Assembly: GCA_963805525.1 (NCBI GenBank) | Contig: CAWDUT010000007.1 | Location: forward strand, 1,364,001-1,428,000 | Origin: DASQFQ01 sp963805525 | GTDB taxonomy: Bacteria > Actinomycetota > Thermoleophilia > Solirubrobacterales > Solirubrobacteraceae | Direction: 5' to 3' | Length of the DNA stretch: 64,000 nt | Part shown: positions 50,661 through 59,125 of the stretch, piece after piece | Position numbering within the stretch: position 1 is the stretch's first letter | How the letters are laid out: every line of letters starts with the position of its first letter | The notes under the pieces: generated by a model | Seen by the model: only the letters and a program-made list of their open reading frames with translations | Databases searched by the model: none | What the model was told of the DNA's origin: nothing | Translations under genes and position numbers: made by a program

Positions 50661-52139
50661 CTATGCGGTCCCCAGGCCGACGGCGAGGACCTCGTCGAAG
50701 CCCTGCCTCAGGCAGTCCATCATCACGTCGGCGTCGGGCACGGCGCCGGTGTCGACGTTGACGCCCACGCAGCACGTCCCGCAGTAGGACATCAGCGTGA
50801 CGTTCAGACCGGCGCCGATCGTGGGGCCGAACCCGTAGAAGCTGTCGACCTTCGCGCCGGTGAGGTAGAGCGGCACGTCGATGCCGGGCACGTTGCTGGC
50901 GAGGAAGTCGATGTGCTTGAGCATCCCGCCGATCGAGGCGCGCGGCAGCAGGTTCAGCGTGCCGGCGATCGCGTTCGTGAAGGGCAGCGAGCGGTCGGTC
51001 TTCACGGACTCGCAGCGGCGGTGCGTCTCCGCCATCCGCTCGCTCGGATCGGCGATCCCCACGGGAACCTTGAACCGCATGAGCGTGATGCGGTTGCCCC
51101 CGATCGGGTCGTCCGCCTTGCGGATGCTGACCGGCATCGTCACGCGCAACTCGTCGACCTCCGTGTCGTGCCGTTCGTGGTAGATGCGCAGTCCCGCCGT
51201 GACGGCGGAGAGGAAGGCATCGTTGTGCTTCGCACCCGCGGCGTGCGCGGCGTGCAGGATGTCGTCCAGCGGGAACTCGAGGACGTCGTAGTGCCAGGCC
51301 AGGTTGCGCTCGGTCATCACCGGCGACAGCGTGTCGGACACGGGCTCGACGAAGCGCGCGATCGACTGGCCGGTCGCGACGGCCTCGGTCACGGTGCCGC
51401 GCGGGTGCCGGAGCGCGTGCGCCACGTCTCCGGCCGCGGAGGCGAGGTGACGCTTGGAGAAGTCGAAGAGCTGCGACCAGTCGTAGCCGAGCGCATCGCG
51501 GGCGAGGTCGACGCTGCCGAGGTGCTCTCCCACGGGCGCCTCGGGCATCGGTCCGAGGTCGCCGGGGTCGGGTTCGACGTCGAACAGCAGTCGCGCGATG
51601 TCCATGCCGCCCACGCCGTCGGTCAGCGAGTGGTGGAGCTTCATCACGAGCGCCGTCTGCCCGCCCTCCAGCCCCTCGATGAACGTGAACTCCCACAGCG
51701 GCCGGTCACGATCGAGACCCGCCATCCCGGTCTTGCGGGCGAACTCGAGAACCGTCGCCAGCGTCTTGGGAGGGGCCGCCGCGAAGCGCCGGACGTGCCA
51801 TGACAGGTCGAAATCGGGGTCGACCACCCAGCGGGGCGTGGCCAGTCGCAGCGGGGGCGCGACGACCCGGTGCCGGAACCCTGGCGACAGCCGGGTGGAG
51901 CGCTCGAGCCGCTCCGGCAGCCGATCCCAATCCGGGCTGCCATCCAACAGCAGCACGGACACGACGGTCGACCGCAGCAGCGGGTCCTTCTCCATGTACC
52001 ACGAGAACGCATCACTGTCCCGCATGTGCACGTCGACGTGCTCTGACAAAGCGACCACCTGACTCTCGTGTTCGACGTCCCCGCTGCGCTCCCGCTCGTC
52101 TGTGCGCAGTCCACGCGTCATCCGCTGACGATTCAGCAT
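50661..52139 (-). CDS. Wax ester synthase/diacylglycerol acyltransferase (WS/DGAT)
   Basis: The product has 492 residues. The active-site HHxxxDG motif lies in LVMKLHHSLTDGVGGMDIAR near residue 165. MRDSDAFSWYMEKDP near residue 38 and the C-terminal NVTLMSYCGTCCVGVNVDTG are typical of the family. It esterifies acyl-CoA with diacylglycerol or a fatty alcohol, forming triacylglycerol or wax storage lipid at the membrane. The true start may be later than ATG 52139, because the first about 30 residues are poorly conserved in type. It lies upstream of the acyl-CoA synthetase and GNAT genes on the same strand. Confidence 0.88.
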   Translation of the reverse strand: MLNRQRMTRGLRTDERERSGDVEHESQVVALSEHVDVHMRDSDAFSWYMEKDPLLRSTVVSVLLLDGSPDWDRLPERLERSTRLSPGFRHRVVAPPLRLATPRWVVDPDFDLSWHVRRFAAAPPKTLATVLEFARKTGMAGLDRDRPLWEFTFIEGLEGGQTALVMKLHHSLTDGVGGMDIARLLFDVEPDPGDLGPMPEAPVGEHLGSVDLARDALGYDWSQLFDFSKRHLASAAGDVAHALRHPRGTVTEAVATGQSIARFVEPVSDTLSPVMTERNLAWHYDVLEFPLDDILHAAHAAGAKHNDAFLSAVTAGLRIYHERHDTEVDELRVTMPVSIRKADDPIGGNRITLMRFKVPVGIADPSERMAETHRRCESVKTDRSLPFTNAIAGTLNLLPRASIGGMLKHIDFLASNVPGIDVPLYLTGAKVDSFYGFGPTIGAGLNVTLMSYCGTCCVGVNVDTGAVPDADVMMDCLRQGFDEVLAVGLGTA

Positions 52140-52289
52140 GAGCGCTGGCGTGCCATCCGTAGCCGCGGCCGAACCGCAGCGTGAGAACTACGCAAGCGAG
52201 CCTGCACGGACCTGGAGGCGGCATCGGCGCGCCCGCTCAACGCGGGACTCCATCGCCGCGCGAGCTGACGATCGGCCCTGAGCCCCGGA

Positions 52290-52295
52290 TACCAT
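52290..52295 (+). promoter_or_regulatory. Probable -10 hexamer for the SHOCT gene
   Basis: TACCAT ends 6 nt before ATG 52302; no ribosome site is visible (leaderless signature). Confidence 0.42.
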
Positions 52296-52301
52296 GGCGA
52301 G

Positions 52302-52544
52302 ATGCTGCTCAGGCCGCTCAGGCGCGCGCCGATGATGCTCGGCGGTGTCGGTTTCCAGGTCGGCCTGGATGAGGCGCGACGGAAGCAGCAGCTCGAGGCA
52401 GAGCGGCGGGCGGTCGCACAAGCACCGTCAGCGCCCGGGCCCGATGTCGTCGAGCAGCTCAACGGCCTGAAGGCGCTCCTCGACGACGGCGTTCTGTCGC
52501 AGGAGGAGTTCCAGCTGGCGAAGCGCAAGGTGCTGGGCGACTGA
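52302..52544 (+). CDS. Small SHOCT-domain protein
   Basis: This 80-residue protein has a basic N-terminus and an Ala/Glu linker. A C-terminal SHOCT motif (EQLNGLKALLDDGVLSQEEF, then QLAKRKVLG) is a two-helix oligomerisation element common at protein ends. It precedes the DUF6325 gene by 17 bp. These two types occur together in other actinobacteria as I recall. Function unknown. Confidence 0.75.
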   Translation: MLLRPLRRAPMMLGGVGFQVGLDEARRKQQLEAERRAVAQAPSAPGPDVVEQLNGLKALLDDGVLSQEEFQLAKRKVLGD

Positions 52545-52561
52545 GCGAGGAGGCGACCGCC

Positions 52562-53026
52562 GTGTCACTCGGACCCGTCCAACTCCTCGTCATCGGCTTC
52601 GACCGGCCCGACTTCAGCGGCGAGGTGCTCGCCGAGCTCGAGCGCCTGCGCGAGAGCGACGTGGTCCGCGTCATCGACCTGCTGGTCGTTCAAAAGGGCA
52701 CGGACGGTGTCGTCCGGCGCCTGCACCATTCCGAGCTCACCGGCGAGGGCGCCGGCGCCGTTCTCGGCGCGCTGCTCGGCCTCGACGCGACGGGGCCCGA
52801 GGGCGGCGAGCTTCCAGCCGAGGACGAGTTCTGGTCGCTCGACGATGCCATCCCGAACGACTCCGCTGCCGCGATCGCGCTCGTCGAGCACCGCTGGGCG
52901 ATCGGCACGCGCGACGCGATCGGCGCTGCGGGGGGCGTCGCGGTCGCCGAAGCGTGGATCCACCCAGCTGACCTCGTCGCCGCCGGGCTCGTCGACGCCG
53001 AGGACACCGCGGCGGCGGATGGGTGA
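52562..53026 (+). CDS. DUF6325 family protein
   Basis: This 154-residue protein begins GPVQLLVIGFDRPDFSGEVL, then LERLRESDVVRVIDLLVVQK, the typical opening of DUF6325 (related to DUF1269-like membrane or regulatory proteins). An Ala-rich C-terminal half ends in an acidic tail. GGAGG before GTG 52562 gives a good ribosome site. It follows the SHOCT gene and is probably co-transcribed. No biochemical role is known to me. Confidence 0.75.
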   Translation: MSLGPVQLLVIGFDRPDFSGEVLAELERLRESDVVRVIDLLVVQKGTDGVVRRLHHSELTGEGAGAVLGALLGLDATGPEGGELPAEDEFWSLDDAIPNDSAAAIALVEHRWAIGTRDAIGAAGGVAVAEAWIHPADLVAAGLVDAEDTAAADG

Positions 53027-53298
53027 CGCGATCGGCCCGTCGGCCGCTGAGGAAGGCGAAGCGTGGCGCCGACGCTGCTCATGCTCGCGTCGGCGACGAT
53101 CGCCTCGCCCGCCGCGGCGACCGTGGGGTGATCCACCGTTCCGGCGAGGTCCATTCGCAGGAAAGTGCCGCCGAGCACGTTCTGGACCCTGCCCGGCTCG
53201 TCGCTCCTCGTCTGCGCGGTCCAGCAACTCGCCGCCGACTCGCGACGCCGCCGGCGCCGAGGGCGACGCGCGCGCTGATCTTCCCACGGGCCGTGGGG
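53027..53298. other. Gap with no supported gene
   Basis: This stretch lies between the convergent DUF6325 gene and the broken MMPL gene. Short open frames on both strands lack starts and recognisable homology. It may contain worn-down coding sequence, consistent with the pseudogene next to it. Confidence 0.4.
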
Positions 53299-53894
53299 TC
53301 AGCGGCCGAAGCGGACGTCCGGAAGGATGCGATCTAGCCACTTGGGCAGGTAGGCGGGGTCGGCGGCCACGGCTGCGCGGACCCGCGCGCCATCGGCCGC
53401 GGGTGCGGTGATCTGCAGCGCGCCGGGGGCACCGGCGCCGAAGGCCTTCTCCTGGACGAGCTCGTAGCCCTGGCGGCTGGTGTCCGTCTTGGGGACGACC
53501 TTGATCGACGGCATCCCGGTGCTCAGCGAGAGCACCGGATCGCGAGCGCGCCGAGGACGGCGACGGTGGCGATGCCCAGCGCCCACGGGCGCCGCCACAG
53601 ATACTCGCCCCAGGCAGCGAACCGGGCGCTCCGATGCTCACCCTGGTGAACCCACGGCAGCGAACGGCTGTCGACCTTGGTGCCAAGCCGTCCGAGGACC
53701 GCGGGCAGCAGCGTCAGCGTCGCGGCGAGGATGAAGATGACCGAGAGCATGATCCCGACCGCCATCGACCGGAAGGCGGGGCTGTCGACCAGCATCACCG
53801 CGGTCAGCGAGATCAGCACGGTCAGGCCGCTGAACAGGAGGGGCCTTGCTCGGTAGAAGCCGTCAGCCGGGTCGGCGGTCCAGGCGGGCTTCAT
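53299..53894 (-). pseudogene. Decayed MMPL transporter gene
   Basis: A minus-strand frame from 53894 begins inside an MMPL helix bundle (FSGLTVLISLTAVMLVDSPA, then FRSMAVGIMLSVIFILAATL) with no N-terminal domain. It runs to AVLGALAI and then breaks: one base appears missing in the ATCCGGTGC region near 53540. The next frame continues with VLSLSTGMPSIKVVPKTDTS. It then jumps to a typical MMPL C-terminus (YLPKWLDRILPDVRFGR, stop at 53299). The gene has thus lost its start, suffered a frameshift, and lost most of the second half. It lies downstream of the fluoride-associated operon. Confidence 0.72.
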
Positions 53895-53942
53895 CGCCGC
53901 CGCGAGCGTACCAACGGCGAGACGGCGGAACCGCCCGTGCGC

Positions 53943-55571
53943 TCAGAATGCGGCCAGCAGCTTGGGCGCGACCTGCTTCTTGCGGCTCATCACACCGGGT
54001 AGGTCGATCACCCCGTCGTCCTCTTCGCACTCGAACGCGCGCTCGAGCGGCGCCGAGTTGCCGCTCACGAGCAGCTTGGTGCCCTTGGTCAGGATGTCCG
54101 TGACCATGAGCGCGTAGAGCGCGTGGTCCCCGCGCTCGCGCGCGGCCTGCATCGCCTCGAGCAGCTCCTCTCGCCGCTCGATCAGCGAGCCGCCGACCGT
54201 CTCGATCTGGGCGATGCATACCGTCTGGCCCGAGCTGGCCTGATACTCCTTGGCGTCCCGCGAGACGATGTCCTCGGCAGGCGTCCGGGAGGTGTCCGAG
54301 GTCTGCTCGAACATCTCGCGCCCGAAGGCGGCGGCGTCGAACGCGAGCGCCCGCTCGAGATAGTCGATCGCCGCGCGGTCACGGTCGGTGGTCGTCGGGG
54401 AGTTGAGGATCACCGTGTCGGAGAGAACCGCGCCGGCGAGCAGGATGGCGCTCGGCCGGCTCGGCTCCATGCCGTTCTGACGAAAGCGCTCGATCACGAG
54501 CGTGGCCGTCGAGCCGACGGGATCGAACGTCGCTCGAACCGGCACGTTCGTCTCGATCGACCCGATGTGGTGGTGGTCGAGGATCTCCACGATCTCGGCC
54601 TGCTCGACACCCGGCACGCTCTGCGCATGCTCGGCGTGGTCGACCAGCAGCACGCGACGCGGCCGGGGATTGACCAGGTCGGACCGGCTCACCAAGCCGA
54701 CCGGCCGCCCGCGCTCGTCGACGGCAACCGCCGCGCGGTAATGGATGTCCTTGACCTGATCGGCGATGTCGACGACCAGGTCGTCGGGGCGCACGGTGAG
54801 CGGATCCGGGTCCATCAGTGCGTGCGACGGCGCCGAGAGGGTGACCATGCGGCTCGTGACGTAGGAATCCAGCGGTGCGGTGACTACCGCGATGCCGCGC
54901 TCCCGGGCGAGGACGAGCACCTCCTCGGGCGGCACGGTGGCGTTGCTGGTTACGAGGAGGGCGACACCGACCTCGACCGCGCGGCGTTGGGCGTCCGTGC
55001 GATTGCCGACAACGGCGACATCGCCGGCCGCGAGTTCCCGAGGCAGCGACGCGACGTCCATCGCCAGCACCCACACGCGGCCGGAGACCTGTTCGTCGCG
55101 CTCGCCCACCACCAGGCGCCCGTCGAGCACGTCGACGATCGCCCCGACCGGCGTTGGCGCGTCGAGCCGGGAGGCTTGCCGCGACTCGCGGATGTAGCGG
55201 CGGGCGAGCACGCGCTCGGTCATCACCCCTGACAGCCGGCCCTCCTCGTCGACCAGCGGCACGAGATCCCGGTTCTCCCGAGCCATCATCAAGCCGACCT
55301 CGCGCACGGAGGCGTCCTGGCCGGCGCAGGGCACCTGCTCCTGCATCACGTCACGCACGCGCAACATCACATGGCGCAAGAGCTCGGGCTCAGGCGCCCC
55401 GCTGCGCTCGAGCACCCAGCGGGTCTGGGTGTTGAGCTCCCCCAGCCGGACCGGCACGTGGCTGTCGTCCGGCTCGATGCGGTTGAGCAGTTCCGCGTAG
55501 GCGATCGCCGACGCGATCGAGTCGGTATCGGGGTTACGGTGGCCGGTGACGTAGATCGACACCTCGGGCAT
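53943..55571 (-). CDS. Manganese-dependent (family II) inorganic pyrophosphatase with CBS/DRTGG insert
   Basis: This 542-residue protein has DHH-domain metal sites GHRNPDTDSIASAIAY (residues 10-25) and VEILDHHHIGSIETN near residue 330, plus a C-terminal DHHA2 domain. Between the first and second metal motifs are two CBS-type segments (MMARENRDLVPLVDEEGRLS and VAVDERGRPVGLVSRSDLVN) flanking a DRTGG-like domain. CBS-containing family II enzymes hydrolyse PPi and are regulated by adenine nucleotides. It is the last intact gene of the long minus-strand run, 33 bp after the Nudix gene. Family II enzymes are strongly inhibited by fluoride. Confidence 0.88.
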   Translation of the reverse strand: MPEVSIYVTGHRNPDTDSIASAIAYAELLNRIEPDDSHVPVRLGELNTQTRWVLERSGAPEPELLRHVMLRVRDVMQEQVPCAGQDASVREVGLMMARENRDLVPLVDEEGRLSGVMTERVLARRYIRESRQASRLDAPTPVGAIVDVLDGRLVVGERDEQVSGRVWVLAMDVASLPRELAAGDVAVVGNRTDAQRRAVEVGVALLVTSNATVPPEEVLVLARERGIAVVTAPLDSYVTSRMVTLSAPSHALMDPDPLTVRPDDLVVDIADQVKDIHYRAAVAVDERGRPVGLVSRSDLVNPRPRRVLLVDHAEHAQSVPGVEQAEIVEILDHHHIGSIETNVPVRATFDPVGSTATLVIERFRQNGMEPSRPSAILLAGAVLSDTVILNSPTTTDRDRAAIDYLERALAFDAAAFGREMFEQTSDTSRTPAEDIVSRDAKEYQASSGQTVCIAQIETVGGSLIERREELLEAMQAARERGDHALYALMVTDILTKGTKLLVSGNSAPLERAFECEEDDGVIDLPGVMSRKKQVAPKLLAAF

Positions 55572-55604
55572 CTTCGTCGATCCCGAACGAGCGGTGGGTG
55601 CTCG

Positions 55605-56093
55605 TCACTCCGCCCAGCCGGCGGCCCGCAGCCAGTCGGCGAGGGGCTCGTAGACGACCCGCCGGAACGTCGGCGTCGCTGCCAGCAGCTCATCGAGCGG
55701 CATCCAGGCATGGGCTCGGAACTCCGGATGTCCCTTGCGCTCGTCGACGTCGCTGATCTCGATCTCGGCCTGGGCGTCGACAAGGCGAACGGCGAACCAC
55801 TTCTGAACCTGGCCGCGGCCCGTGTCCGGCCGGCGCCACTCGGGGGCGAGCTCGTACGCGAGCCAACGCGGATGCTCGCCGAGGAACTCCACCTGGCTCG
55901 ATTCGAGGCCGGTCTCCTCGCGCAGTTCCCGCTGCGCCGCCTCCAGCGGCTCCTCGCCTTCGTCCAGTCCGCCCTGCGGCAGCTGCCACGCGCCCGGGAT
56001 GTCGAATCGCTCCAGCGCGAGGACGGTTGCCCGCGAGCTCAGCACCGCAATGCCCACATTGGCCCGGAAGAACTGTCCTCGGCTCGTCGTCAT
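55605..56093 (-). CDS. Nudix hydrolase, RppH/RNA pyrophosphohydrolase-like
   Basis: This 162-residue protein begins with FFRANVGIAVLSSRATVLAL. The Nudix box is intact in QGGLDEGEEPLEAAQREL continuing as REETGLES (G-x5-E-x7-REUXEE pattern). The overall layout with WQLPQGGLDEGE and GQVQKWFAVRL matches RppH/Ap4A-type enzymes, which release pyrophosphate from RNA 5' ends or hydrolyse dinucleoside polyphosphates. Its ATG overlaps the MFS stop in an ATGA junction, so it is part of the operon with two pyrophosphatases. Confidence 0.85.
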   Translation of the reverse strand: MTTSRGQFFRANVGIAVLSSRATVLALERFDIPGAWQLPQGGLDEGEEPLEAAQRELREETGLESSQVEFLGEHPRWLAYELAPEWRRPDTGRGQVQKWFAVRLVDAQAEIEISDVDERKGHPEFRAHAWMPLDELLAATPTFRRVVYEPLADWLRAAGWAE

Positions 56094-57325
56094 CGCGACC
56101 GCCGGCCCAACGCGAGCGGGGCGAAGGCCAGGAGAGCGACGGCCTGCGTCGCGACCACCACCGCCTGCACCGTCCCCGGCGAATGCGCGTAGCTCACCCC
56201 GATCAGGGTGCCACCCACGAGCCACGACAGACCGTAGATCGCCGTGAAGATGCCGTACCCCGTCCCGCGACGCGCCGCCGGTACGAGGTCGGCGACGGCC
56301 GCCCGCATGGTGCTCTCGTGGACGCCGAGCCCGAGTCCCCAGCACGCTGCGCCCAGCCACGCCAGGACCGGTTCGAGCGAGAAGGACAGGAACGGCACGA
56401 TCGCGGTCAGGATCGGCACGATAGCCAGACCCCGGAGCCCGACGCGGTCGTAGACCCAGCCGGAGGCCAGTGCGCCAACCGCCGCGAGGCCCATCGCGAG
56501 CGCGTACATCACGGGGATCGTCGCCGTGGCGACGACGTGGCGTTCGTCGAGATGGAAGGCGAGCACGCCCCAGGTCGCGAAGCCCACCATGTTCACCGCG
56601 GCGAAGCCGGCGTAGAGCCAGAACTGCCGCGGCAGTGGTGTGCTGAGGCTCTCCGCGGACGGAGCGGGGGCGCCGGCGGGGCCGTGCTCGTAGTGGTCGG
56701 GGCGGGGTACTGCGAGGCGCACGCGCACCAGCACGACCATCGCCGCGACAGCGGGCACGGCGAGGATCGCGAAGCCCCATCGCAGTCCTCCGAAGATCGC
56801 GATCGCCGCCGCGACGAGCAGAGGCCCGATCAGCGCGCCCGTCTGGTCGAGCGCCTCGTGCAGCGCGAAAGCACGCCCGCGGCCCATGTCGACGCTCGCC
56901 TGCGCCAGCATGGTGTCTCGTGCGGGGGTTCGCACTGCCTTGCCGAACCGCTCGAGCACCACGAGCACGGCGGCCGGCCACAGCGCCCCGACCACGGCGA
57001 GCAGCGGAACGGCGAGCATGGTGATCCCGTAGCCGGCGATCGTGATCGGCCACGGTTTACCGGTGCGGTCCGAGAGCATCCCGAAGGGCAGGCGAAGCAC
57101 GAGAGCGACCGCTTCGCCCGCTCCGGTGATGAACCCGACCAGGCCTGCACTCGTGCCGAAGGAGGCCAGTAGCGGCCCCGTGATGCTCCGCGCGCCCTCG
57201 TACACCACGTCCCCGAGCCCCGACACCAGCCCGAACGCGAGGATGAACCGCAGCGGCGACAGCCGGTTCGCCCGCTCAGCCGCAGGTGTCGTCGGGCCGC
57301 TGCCGGCCCGCGGCCTCGCGGCCAC
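56090..57325 (-). CDS. MFS transporter
   Basis: This 411-residue protein has about 12 membrane helices. Motif A-like PFGMLSDRTGKPWPITI lies near residue 80, a second-half equivalent GWVYDRVGLRGLAIVP near residue 293 and GDVVYEGARSITGPLL near residue 38. The layout resembles single-polypeptide exporters related to Bcr/YfcJ-like permeases of unknown substrate. It starts 2 bp after the DUF190 gene and overlaps the Nudix gene by 4 bp, so it is inside the fluoride-associated run. It might export an anion or a toxic metabolite; unproven. Confidence 0.8.
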   Translation of the reverse strand: MAARPRAGSGPTTPAAERANRLSPLRFILAFGLVSGLGDVVYEGARSITGPLLASFGTSAGLVGFITGAGEAVALVLRLPFGMLSDRTGKPWPITIAGYGITMLAVPLLAVVGALWPAAVLVVLERFGKAVRTPARDTMLAQASVDMGRGRAFALHEALDQTGALIGPLLVAAAIAIFGGLRWGFAILAVPAVAAMVVLVRVRLAVPRPDHYEHGPAGAPAPSAESLSTPLPRQFWLYAGFAAVNMVGFATWGVLAFHLDERHVVATATIPVMYALAMGLAAVGALASGWVYDRVGLRGLAIVPILTAIVPFLSFSLEPVLAWLGAACWGLGLGVHESTMRAAVADLVPAARRGTGYGIFTAIYGLSWLVGGTLIGVSYAHSPGTVQAVVVATQAVALLAFAPLALGRRSR

Positions 57326-57327
57326 CG

Positions 57328-58422
57328 CTACGTCGGCGTGTCGGCGAGCCGCAGCCCGCCGCGCCGATGGTCGGGAGCGGTGGCGCGGAAGGCGGGAACC
57401 ATCTCGCTAGTGACGAGCCCGGCCTCATCGGTGTGCGCGTCGACGATCGCAAACCAGTCCCGGATCCGCTCGGGTGTGTCGACGATTACGGTGACCACGG
57501 GGACGCGGCGGCGCAGCTGCCAGAAGATGTCGCCGTGGGGCTTGTGGTCGCCGTGGTAGCCCCAGATGCCGCGGAGGCTGGTGGCACCCGCGGCGCCGGC
57601 TTCGCGCAGCGCGCGCATGAGCTCCCAGTGGAGCGGCCGACCGCGGTGGCGGGATTGCTCGCCGGCGTAGACCATGAGCTTCTGCCAGACGCCGAGACCG
57701 GACGCGTCGGTCTCGGGCAGGTGGCGCGGCTCAGCGAGCTTGACACCGTCGCGTTTGCAGACGCGGATCCGCTCGAGCGTGACGAGCGGCCGCTTGAGGA
57801 CGGCGCCGAGCTCGGGCAGCAGGCCGGCGATGGTGTGACCGTCGCCGACGGAGATGATCATCAGCGGCACCGCCGGGTTGCCGCCGAAGAACCTGGCACG
57901 TTCGCGCCGGCCGTGGGCGGTGCCGTCGACGCCGAGCAGCACCGTCGCTCCGGCGACCCCGGCGCGGTGCAGGAGCGCGACGACCGCTTCGTGGGCGGAC
58001 TTGCCGCCGATCCGCTCCTGGCGGCCGACGTAGATCGTCAGCTTGGTCGCTTCGTGCAGCTCCTCCGGGAGCTCGACGCGGTCGATGCGGCCGGTGAGCA
58101 TGCGCGCCCGCTCGAGCGTGACCAGCCCGTCGAAGCTCAGATCGTTGACCTCACGCAACGCCGCCTCGATCCGGAGCCGGGCGTCGACCGCGACCGTGAC
58201 GAGCGGCAGGTCCTCGGAGAGCGTGAGCTGCCGAGCCGAGTGGACGTGGTGCTTGAGCCCGAAGCCCTCGACGCCGCGCATCACCAGGCTCGTCTGGAGC
58301 TCGTGGCGGGCGTAGATGTCGATGAACGCGTCGGCGAGGAAGCGGTCGCCGACGCGATCGCGCTCGCCGAAATACGTCGTCAGCTTCAGGCAGTCGAGAT
58401 TCACAGCTCGCCCCGCGGTCAT
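57328..58422 (-). CDS. Protein with three tandem DUF190 domains
   Basis: This 364-residue protein contains three DUF190 repeats: about residues 10-108 (KLTTYFGERDRVGDRFLADA), 124-222 (KLTIYVGRQERIGGKSAHEA) and 245-343 (KLMVYAGEQSRHRGRPLHWE). Each has the typical later PLVTVAVD/PLMIISVG/PVVTVIVD strand. DUF190 proteins are about 110-residue PII-like ferredoxin folds, often encoded beside fluoride channels (crcB). Here three are fused. The ATG overlaps the pyrophosphatase stop. A cytosolic sensing or regulatory role is likely; the ligand is unknown. Confidence 0.87.
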   Translation of the reverse strand: MTAGRAVNLDCLKLTTYFGERDRVGDRFLADAFIDIYARHELQTSLVMRGVEGFGLKHHVHSARQLTLSEDLPLVTVAVDARLRIEAALREVNDLSFDGLVTLERARMLTGRIDRVELPEELHEATKLTIYVGRQERIGGKSAHEAVVALLHRAGVAGATVLLGVDGTAHGRRERARFFGGNPAVPLMIISVGDGHTIAGLLPELGAVLKRPLVTLERIRVCKRDGVKLAEPRHLPETDASGLGVWQKLMVYAGEQSRHRGRPLHWELMRALREAGAAGATSLRGIWGYHGDHKPHGDIFWQLRRRVPVVTVIVDTPERIRDWFAIVDAHTDEAGLVTSEMVPAFRATAPDHRRGGLRLADTPT

Positions 58423-58910
58423 CCTCGCTGCTCGCGGTGCCGCCGGCGCGAGGCCTCGATCACCTCGAGCGCGTCCTCGCCCGGGCCCCAGCCATCGACC
58501 GTGACGTTGTGGCCATCGGGCTCCTTGTAGACGGAGAAGAAATGCGCGATCTCGTCGCAGAGCTGCTGCGGCAGATCCTCCAGCTGGTTCACCCCCTTCC
58601 AGGTCGGATCCTCGCACGGGACGCACAGCACCTTCTCGTCTGGCCCCTTCTCGTCGCTCATGCGAAACAGGGCGATCGGCCTGGCCAGGATGCGGCAGCC
58701 GGGGAAGGTCGGCTTGCCGACGCAGATCATGGCGTCGAGCGGGTCGCCGTCCTCGGCGAGCGTCCCCGGGAAGAAGCCGTAGTCGGTCGGGTAGACCATT
58801 GAGCTGAACAGGAACCGATCGAGCTTGATCGCCTGCAACTCTTCGTCCCACTCGTACTTGTTGCGCGAGCCGCGCGGGATCTCGACGAGGACTTGGAGCT
58901 CTCCGGTCAT
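58419..58910 (-). CDS. ppa: Inorganic pyrophosphatase, class I
   Basis: This 163-residue enzyme has VLVEIPRGSRNKYEWDEE at the start, the PYGFFP-equivalent YPTDYGFFPGTLAEDGDPLD near residue 40 with the catalytic aspartates (DGDPLDAM), and CEDPTWKGVNQLEDLP further on. It hydrolyses PPi to phosphate using Mg2+. Soluble class I pyrophosphatase is a classical fluoride-sensitive enzyme. It overlaps its neighbours on both sides by ATGA. A second, unrelated pyrophosphatase lies 3 kb downstream in the same run. Confidence 0.93.
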   Translation of the reverse strand: MTGELQVLVEIPRGSRNKYEWDEELQAIKLDRFLFSSMVYPTDYGFFPGTLAEDGDPLDAMICVGKPTFPGCRILARPIALFRMSDEKGPDEKVLCVPCEDPTWKGVNQLEDLPQQLCDEIAHFFSVYKEPDGHNVTVDGWGPGEDALEVIEASRRRHREQRG

Positions 58911-59125
58911 GGCGCGTCTTTCTTGTTGTCGCCCGGTATCGGAAGCAGGCCCAATCCGATGAGTACGGCTTGCAGGACGGCGAGTCCTCCGAGCAGGAGC
59001 AGGAGCGAGCCCCAGGGCATGAGTAGGTCGGCAAGCTTGGCCAGCAGCCCGCCGGCGATGAACATGACGGCGCCGGCCGTGGCCAGGACGGCGGCGTAGC
59101 GCGTGCGCTCACGGTCTTCGTTCAT
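58907..59125 (-). CDS. Two-TM small membrane protein
   Basis: This 72-residue protein has a charged N-terminus (NEDRERTRYA), then two hydrophobic segments (VLATAGAVMFIAGGLLAKLA and GSLLLLLGGLAVLQAVLIGL) and a polar tail (DNKKDAP). It overlaps the upstream uspA stop by one base (TGATG) and the pyrophosphatase start by 4 bp. No family is recognised. Its fixed place in a riboswitch-headed run makes it a candidate accessory protein for ion handling. Confidence 0.65.
   Translation of the reverse strand: MNEDRERTRYAAVLATAGAVMFIAGGLLAKLADLLMPWGSLLLLLGGLAVLQAVLIGLGLLPIPGDNKKDAP

Noticed and set aside
48636..51803. 1055-codon open frame antisense to fadD and WS/DGAT
   Set aside because: Opposite-frame shadow; composition is unlike a protein and both sense genes have intact catalytic motifs.
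53023..53337. Plus-strand frame after DUF6325
   Set aside because: Arg-rich shadow-like sequence without ribosome site, overlapping the broken MMPL gene.
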